Positions 6,590 to 9,985 of a stretch of 9,985 nucleotides of DNA are shown here, piece by piece (position 1 is the first letter of the stretch; each line of letters begins with the position of its first letter). The stretch spans positions 1 to 9,985 of the forward strand of contig CACYBG010000020.1 of the NCBI GenBank assembly GCA_902772605.1, read 5' to 3'. Origin of the DNA: an uncultured Spirochaetaceae bacterium. Its GTDB lineage: Bacteria > Spirochaetota > Spirochaetia > Treponematales > Treponemataceae. The notes beneath the pieces were generated by a model. That model saw nothing but the letters and a program-made list of their open reading frames with translations. It was not told where the DNA came from and searched no databases. A program made the position numbers and the translations under genes.

Positions 6590-7737
6590 ACGACTCCGTC
6601 AAGAATAATTTCTGCAATGCGTTCCGCAGGCTTCACTTCACCGCAGAGTTCCCGGCACCTGTCGGAAAGCCCCTTCCTGAAATCTGCCGACAGCATCTTT
6701 TCAAGGGATTTCCTGAGGTTTTCCCCCGTCGCATCATTTCCGGTCAGATTGACTGCAGCTCCGTTCCTTTCGAAATAGGACGCATTGTCAATCTGGTCAC
6801 CACGGCTTCCGGCAGTACAAAGGGGGATGAGCACCATCGGCTTACCGCAGACGGCACATTCCCAGAGCGAATTGGCACCAGCCCTTGAAAGGACCACGTC
6901 GCACGACTGAACTACCGAAGGCATCTCTGCATAAATGAATGCATGAGGATGATAGTCGGGATGATGTTCCCTGAATATTTCAGGATTTTCATCGGCAAAC
7001 TTTCTTCCTGTCTGATGGACGACTATGAACCGTTCAAGAAGCCAGTCCAGGTTCTCCTTGACAAGGGAATTTATCTGAAGTGCACCGAGGCTTCCACCGA
7101 GAACCAGAAGTACAGGCTTTTCATGGGAGGGATCAATCCCCAGGAATTTTAGTCCGTCTGCTCCATGGTCTTCATAGAAAACCGGGCGTACGGGATTTCC
7201 CGTCAGTACGCATTTTTCCTGCATGGCCCCTGAAAAATAGCCTTTGGTATCTTCATAGGAAATCAGTATGTTCCTTGCAGAACCGCTGTTGAGCTTGGTT
7301 GCAAGTCCGGGAGTAAAATCACATTCGTGCGTATAATACGGTATCTTCCTTGACCTTGCGGCACGGCATGGAGGAACGGAAACGAAACCGCCCTTTGAAA
7401 ACAGCACGTCCGGCTTTATGGCCTTGAGTATTTTTTTCGACTTGAAATAACCGGATGCAATCCTGAACAGATCCTTTACGTTGTCGAACGAAAGGTACCT
7501 TCTGAGTTTTCCGCAGGGAATGCCGCAGAATTCCGATATGCTGCCTCCGGCCGAGACAAGGTTCTTTTCAACGATATCCCTGTCCATGCCCTTCTCGTTC
7601 CCGATCCAATAGATTTCAACGTCCAGGTTGCGCTTCTCGGCAAGGGACTTTGTGGCATCAGCAACGGCGATTCCGGGATATATGTGTCCCCCCGTTCCTC
7701 CGCCGGCGAAAACGATCTTTATCTTTTTCTTATCCAT
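6586..7737 (-). CDS. murG: UDP-GlcNAc:lipid I N-acetylglucosaminyltransferase MurG
   Basis: Transfers GlcNAc from UDP-GlcNAc to lipid I to make lipid II at the cytoplasmic face of the inner membrane, the last intracellular step of peptidoglycan synthesis. 383 residues, typical for MurG. The N-terminal glycine-rich loop GGGTGGHIYPG starts at residue 12. Other motifs are HECDFTPGLA (137-146), TGNPVR (179-184), the second glycine-rich loop GGSLGA (214-219), SRAGANSLWE (284-293) and GDQIDNA (313-319), which together form a GT-B fold. I place the start at the ATG at 7737, just before the first motif, with a weak GGA eight bases upstream. The frame stays open upstream to 7917, but those 60 codons run into the ankyrin gene in another frame and do not look like MurG. 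A gap of 94 bases follows the ankyrin gene. Confidence 0.96.
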   Translation of the reverse strand: MDKKKIKIVFAGGGTGGHIYPGIAVADATKSLAEKRNLDVEIYWIGNEKGMDRDIVEKNLVSAGGSISEFCGIPCGKLRRYLSFDNVKDLFRIASGYFKSKKILKAIKPDVLFSKGGFVSVPPCRAARSRKIPYYTHECDFTPGLATKLNSGSARNILISYEDTKGYFSGAMQEKCVLTGNPVRPVFYEDHGADGLKFLGIDPSHEKPVLLVLGGSLGALQINSLVKENLDWLLERFIVVHQTGRKFADENPEIFREHHPDYHPHAFIYAEMPSVVQSCDVVLSRAGANSLWECAVCGKPMVLIPLCTAGSRGDQIDNASYFERNGAAVNLTGNDATGENLRKSLEKMLSADFRKGLSDRCRELCGEVKPAERIAEIILDGVV

Positions 7738-7765
7738 AATGTCTTTCCAGAGTTTCTTTATTTTT

Positions 7766-7779
7766 AATCGGTGCCGATT
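7766..7779. promoter_or_regulatory. 14-bp palindrome upstream of murG, possible operator or small hairpin
   Basis: AATCGG-TG-CCGATT is perfectly symmetric apart from the central two bases. It lies 28 bases before the murG start. On the minus strand it falls inside the 17-base spacer between TTGAAG (7788-7783) and AAAAAT (7765-7760), each a 4/6 match to sigma70 elements. A weak internal promoter with a repressor site is one reading; a small mRNA hairpin is another. No T-run follows it on the minus strand, so it is not a terminator of the ankyrin gene. Confidence 0.3.
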
Positions 7780-7831
7780 GAACTTCAATTCCAAAATCAG
7801 CGCTTCATCAGGTCCCCGAAAACCGAAGCCC

Positions 7832-8767
7832 TTAGAGCCCGCCGCTTTTTTCCGGATATTTACCCATGAGTTCAACCATTCCCGGTTTCTTGAACAGATT
7901 TGCATACTGTCTGGCACTCATGCCCATGCTGTCCTTTATGTCGGGATCAGCACCGTTTTCAAGGAGAAGCCTGACGATTTTTTCGTTCCCGTTTCCGACT
8001 GCAAGCACAAGTATGGGCTGACCGTCCGTACTGACTATGCTTAAATCAGCGCCTTTCTTTATGAGGTACTCGGTTATCTTGAAATTCTTTCGCCAAACCG
8101 CATCCATGACGGCTGAATAGCCCCTGTCGCCCGATATGGCATCAATGTCGGCACCCAGTGAAAGGAGCCACTCAATCTGATCCATGTGGTCGTTTCTGGC
8201 CGCCACGCTCAGCATCGGAACACCTTCGGAAGTCCTTGCATTGACGACCATGCCGGCATGTATGAACAGCCTGTACACGTCGACGACATCCTTTTCCAGG
8301 TAATGGGCGAAGGAATCAGCAGTGAACGGAATGCCCATCGTAAACAGCTGTATCAGGGAATTGTGCTCGTACTCATACCTTTCAAAATCAGGGAACTTGG
8401 ATTCAAGGTGTCCAAGAAGCCCCTCCATGTCGTCAAAGCACTTGAAAAGCCCCTGACCGTCGGTATCCAGATCGGAAAAACGCCCCGCCTTCTCCCGGTT
8501 TCCCTGTATGAAGGTCTGAACCCTCTTTCCGGTAAGGACGCCGAGCAGGAAAACGAAATCAGGCTGATTTACCAGTCTGTCGCAATCCAATACTATGCAG
8601 TGCGTAGATTGAAGGGTATGCTTCATGCAGTCGTAAAGTCCTTCCGAATCCATAGGATCCTTAAGGAAAATTTCATAGGGCTCCGTCCCGTTCTTTCCGT
8701 AAAGGAAATCTTCAACGGCCCTTATCTTTTCATCCTGCATGTCATGAGATATTACAAGCCAATTCAT
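7832..8767 (-). CDS. Ankyrin-repeat protein with a Rossmann/TIR-like N-terminal region
   Basis: 311 residues, cytosolic, with no signal peptide. Residues about 148-302 contain roughly five ankyrin repeats. The clearest are 181-214, 215-247 and 248-280, each with the LLxxGAD-type turn (LLSLGADI, LIKKGADL, LLENGADP). The outer ones are degenerate. Residues 1-120 look like an alpha/beta domain: a short strand (NWLVIS), a central strand (THCIVLDCD) and a following helix-strand unit (PDFVFLLGVLTGKRVQTFI). This resembles the layout of TIR or nucleoside-deoxyribosyltransferase-like domains, but the glutamate often seen in the helix is Leu. Ankyrin repeats bind partner proteins; the partner is unknown. 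The ATG at 8767 has an in-frame stop two codons upstream and no ribosome binding site. A promoter placed to start transcription at or next to the ATG suggests a leaderless message. First gene of the murG operon, or a separate unit that reads into it. Confidence 0.85.
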   Translation of the reverse strand: MNWLVISHDMQDEKIRAVEDFLYGKNGTEPYEIFLKDPMDSEGLYDCMKHTLQSTHCIVLDCDRLVNQPDFVFLLGVLTGKRVQTFIQGNREKAGRFSDLDTDGQGLFKCFDDMEGLLGHLESKFPDFERYEYEHNSLIQLFTMGIPFTADSFAHYLEKDVVDVYRLFIHAGMVVNARTSEGVPMLSVAARNDHMDQIEWLLSLGADIDAISGDRGYSAVMDAVWRKNFKITEYLIKKGADLSIVSTDGQPILVLAVGNGNEKIVRLLLENGADPDIKDSMGMSARQYANLFKKPGMVELMGKYPEKSGGL

Positions 8768-8774
8768 AGCTTAC

Positions 8775-8803
8775 AGTATAATGCAATATTGAAAAACTAA
8801 CAA
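8775..8803 (-). promoter_or_regulatory. Promoter of the ankyrin gene, probably giving a leaderless mRNA
   Basis: TTGTTA (8803-8798, 4/6) and TATACT (8780-8775, 5/6) are 17 bases apart on the minus strand. The -10 ends seven bases before the ATG at 8767, where transcription normally begins. No Shine-Dalgarno sequence is present. This would be the main promoter of the seven-gene operon, just after the tRNA terminator. Confidence 0.6.
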
Positions 8804-8867
8804 GCAAATCATAAAGCCAATTTCCGCATTGCAGGGAACGAAGGCCAAAACGGTCGAAAAAACGCAT

Positions 8868-8900
8868 AAAAAAAGACCCTCGGAACCATCCGAAGGTCTT
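8868..8900 (-). terminator. Rho-independent terminator of tRNA-Phe
   Basis: On the minus strand a 12-base-pair stem (AAGACCTTCGGA with TCCGAGGGTCTT, one T-G wobble) encloses a TGGT loop. It ends in an uninterrupted run of seven T residues (8874-8868), two of which belong to the stem. It begins two bases after the mature tRNA 3' end, so the primary transcript needs very little 3' trimming. It also separates the tRNA from the ankyrin promoter. Confidence 0.93.
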
Positions 8901-8902
8901 AG

Positions 8903-8975
8903 TGCCAGCGGTCAGAGTCGAACTGACGACATAAGGATTTTCAGTCCTCCGCTCTACCAACTGAGCTACACCGGC
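8903..8975 (-). tRNA. tRNA-Phe (anticodon GAA)
   Basis: A 73-base cloverleaf. The acceptor GCCGGTG pairs with CGCTGGC through five Watson-Crick and two G-T pairs. The D arm has GTAGCTCAGTTGGTAGAGC. The anticodon stem GAGGA/TCCTT closes the loop CTGAAAA with anticodon GAA. The T arm holds GTTCGACTC, and the discriminator base is A. The genome encodes CTA rather than CCA after the discriminator, so CCA must be added enzymatically. It has its own promoter about 34 bases upstream and a strong terminator directly after it. Confidence 0.97.
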
Positions 8976-9015
8976 TTTTTTTTCGTTCATCGCTTATTGC
9001 GTTGAAGATGTTTAT

Positions 9016-9044
9016 AATATATACATTTTAATTATTTGTGTCAA
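9016..9044 (-). promoter_or_regulatory. Strong sigma70-type promoter of tRNA-Phe
   Basis: A perfect TTGACA (9044-9039) and TATATT (9021-9016, 5/6) are separated by 17 bases on the minus strand. Transcription would start near 9009, about 34 bases before the tRNA. The bases after the -10 are AT-rich rather than the GC-rich discriminator typical of strongly stringent E. coli stable-RNA promoters. Confidence 0.85.
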
Positions 9045-9046
9045 CA

Positions 9047-9087
9047 GCTTTTTCTAATTTTTAAAAGTTTTTTTTTATTTTTTTCAC
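9047..9087 (-). promoter_or_regulatory. A-rich tract upstream of the tRNA promoter, UP-element-like
   Basis: On the minus strand the bases immediately upstream of the -35 form phased A-runs (7, 9, 5 and 5 A residues) broken by TTTT and ATT, with very little G or C. This is where the RNA polymerase alpha C-terminal domain contacts UP elements. The same stretch is all that lies between the TPR gene and the promoter; I see no terminator hairpin with a T-run in it. Confidence 0.5.
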
Positions 9088-9112
9088 CCGCTTTTCCTGG
9101 AGCCGATTTTCC

Positions 9113-9730
9113 CTATTCGGAAGCCTTGTCTTCGGAAGAGCTTTTCAGGGCGTCCACGGCCGTCTTGATTTCCTTCAATGAAGTGTCGTCGGGAAATTTT
9201 TCGTTCAGAAGGGCAAACGCCTCCTGGGATTCGTCAACACGTTTTGCGGCAACCAGTACCGATATGTAATTCTTCAGAAGGGCCGCATCGGTGGGATTTT
9301 CACGGCACAGTTCGGAATATTCGGAACATGCAGTTTCCAGATCCCCGGACATTGCATCAAGATATGCGATTGAAATCTTGACGTTCGTGTTGTCGGCATC
9401 GCTTTTCAGAAGTTCGGCATATACCTTCCGTGCATTCTTCCAGTCCCTTGCCATGGCATAACAGTGCGCTATCCTGTAATGTGCGGAATTTCCGAGCGTT
9501 CCGTTCACGTCTACGCGGATTGCCATGTGGTAGTACTCCACCGCCCTGTCATATTTTTTCAGGTCGTCATAGGCCTTTGCTATGTTCATGTATTCGGTTA
9601 CGATGTTCCTGATGATTACGTCCGACTCTCCCGGAACCGACATACCCCCGAAGGATGAGCATGAAGGCAAAAGGACAGTCGAGGATGCAAGGAAAAAAGA
9701 TGCAGCAATTGCAAGCGTTCTGCTTTTCAT
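9113..9730 (-). CDS. TPR-repeat lipoprotein
   Basis: 205 residues. An N-terminal signal with basic MKSR and a hydrophobic core ends at LLPSC, so Cys24 is the probable lipidated residue. The lax lipobox is typical of spirochaetes. About four tetratricopeptide repeats follow: roughly 43-76 (AYDDLKKYDRAVEYYHMAI), 82-114 (AHYRIAHCYAMARDWKNAR), 115-148 and 149-182. TPR lipoproteins act as scaffolds in envelope protein complexes, but the partner here is unknown. The ATG at 9730 follows GGGGGA (9742-9737) by six bases. It lies 33 bases after an unrecognised gene and is probably co-transcribed with it. No intrinsic terminator is visible before the tRNA promoter, so transcripts may run on to the tRNA terminator. 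Confidence 0.88.
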   Translation of the reverse strand: MKSRTLAIAASFFLASSTVLLPSCSSFGGMSVPGESDVIIRNIVTEYMNIAKAYDDLKKYDRAVEYYHMAIRVDVNGTLGNSAHYRIAHCYAMARDWKNARKVYAELLKSDADNTNVKISIAYLDAMSGDLETACSEYSELCRENPTDAALLKNYISVLVAAKRVDESQEAFALLNEKFPDDTSLKEIKTAVDALKSSSEDKASE

Positions 9731-9763
9731 AAAAAATCCCCCAATACGATAATCAGCGGTTTC

Positions 9764-9985
9764 CTAGATGCCGGAGCCCAATAATCCGCCAATCTTTTTT
9801 GCGTTAATCTTTATCCCGGAAACGTAAACCGACGTTTCTCCGGTCGATGTAACGGGAATTCCTGCAAGAGCCATGAGCGTCATTACGACAGTCTTCCTGT
9901 TCCTGTCTCCAAGAACAAGATCGGCTTCCAGCAAGTAGTCGCCCGACGAAGATTTCCTGAGCTTTCCCTCGGCATGCACAAACCA
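9764..9985 (-). CDS. C-terminal fragment of an unrecognised protein, cut by the right window edge
   Basis: The frame is open to the window edge, giving 73 visible residues and a TAG stop at 9766-9764. A GTG at 9979 is not needed as a start, because the frame continues upstream of it (TTT, TGG). The pattern is alternating polar and hydrophobic, as in beta strands (GDYLLEADLVLG, ETSVYVSGIKIN), with a short hydrophobic stretch TVVMTLMALAGI and a glycine-rich end. I do not recognise a family. A periplasmic or outer-membrane-associated beta-rich protein would fit the TPR lipoprotein encoded 33 bases downstream, but that is a guess. Confidence 0.65.
   Translation of the reverse strand, partial: WFVHAEGKLRKSSSGDYLLEADLVLGDRNRKTVVMTLMALAGIPVTSTGETSVYVSGIKINAKKIGGLLGSGI

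Noticed and set aside
7738..7917. N-terminal extension of MurG
   Set aside because: The 60 extra codons overlap the ankyrin gene out of frame, lack a good ribosome binding site and precede the normal MurG N-terminus.
8742..8990. Minus-strand 82-codon frame containing VAQLVERRTENP
   Set aside because: This is the translation of tRNA-Phe read as protein, a well-known annotation artefact. It also crosses the terminator hairpin and has no independent support.
9045..9087. Poly-T/poly-A region as a terminator of the TPR gene
   Set aside because: On the transcribed (minus) strand the run reads as A residues and no stable GC-rich stem precedes a T-run.
1..9985. CRISPR array, prophage, intact insertion sequence or toxin-antitoxin pair
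   Set aside because: No regularly spaced repeats, transposase, integrase, phage structural genes or paired small ORFs are visible on either strand.

Overview
The window looks like chromosomal DNA from a spirochaete, most likely a Treponema relative. The order murG - cvpA - delta'-like clamp-loader gene - sensor kinase - NtrC-type regulator on one strand matches my recollection of the T. pallidum murG / atoS / atoC neighbourhood. The lax lipobox on the TPR protein and the plant/cyanobacterial-like GlgC also fit. This assignment is inference from protein families and gene order, not from a database search.

Layout. Positions 1-235 are an AT-rich intergenic region. It holds a good sigma70-type promoter for glgC (+), a near-perfect 20-bp palindrome, and a possible leftward promoter for a gene beyond the left edge. 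glgC (236-1528, +) is a single-gene unit with its own promoter, ribosome binding site and intrinsic terminator. Everything to its right is on the minus strand. Reading in the direction of transcription from the right edge: the C-terminus of an unrecognised protein (9764 to edge), a TPR lipoprotein (9113-9730), tRNA-Phe(GAA) (8903-8975) with a strong promoter and a strong terminator, then a long operon. That operon is an ankyrin-repeat protein (7832-8767), murG (6586-7737), a CvpA-family membrane protein (6071-6589), a delta'-like clamp-loader subunit (4787-6034), a PAS histidine kinase (3498-4790), a sigma54-dependent response regulator (2140-3501) and a protein with a C-terminal J domain (1631-2143). 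It converges on glgC.

How the genes work together. Four of the six junctions in the operon are 4-base stop/start overlaps (GTGA three times, ATGA once), which points to tight translational coupling. The kinase and regulator form a cytosolic NtrC-type two-component pair that would act on sigma54-RNA polymerase. The J-domain protein is coupled to the regulator and may be part of the same circuit. MurG (lipid II synthesis), CvpA and the clamp-loader subunit link envelope and replication functions to the same transcript. GlgC makes ADP-glucose for glycogen and is transcribed separately.

Most of the window is ordinary housekeeping and signalling DNA. The items most worth a second look are the predicted leaderless mRNA of the ankyrin gene, its possible degenerate TIR/deoxyribosyltransferase-like N-terminal domain, the roughly 100-residue insertion in the delta'-like protein, the J-protein coupled to a sigma54 regulator, and the 20-bp palindrome upstream of glgC. 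I see no CRISPR array, no intact mobile element and no clear defence system.
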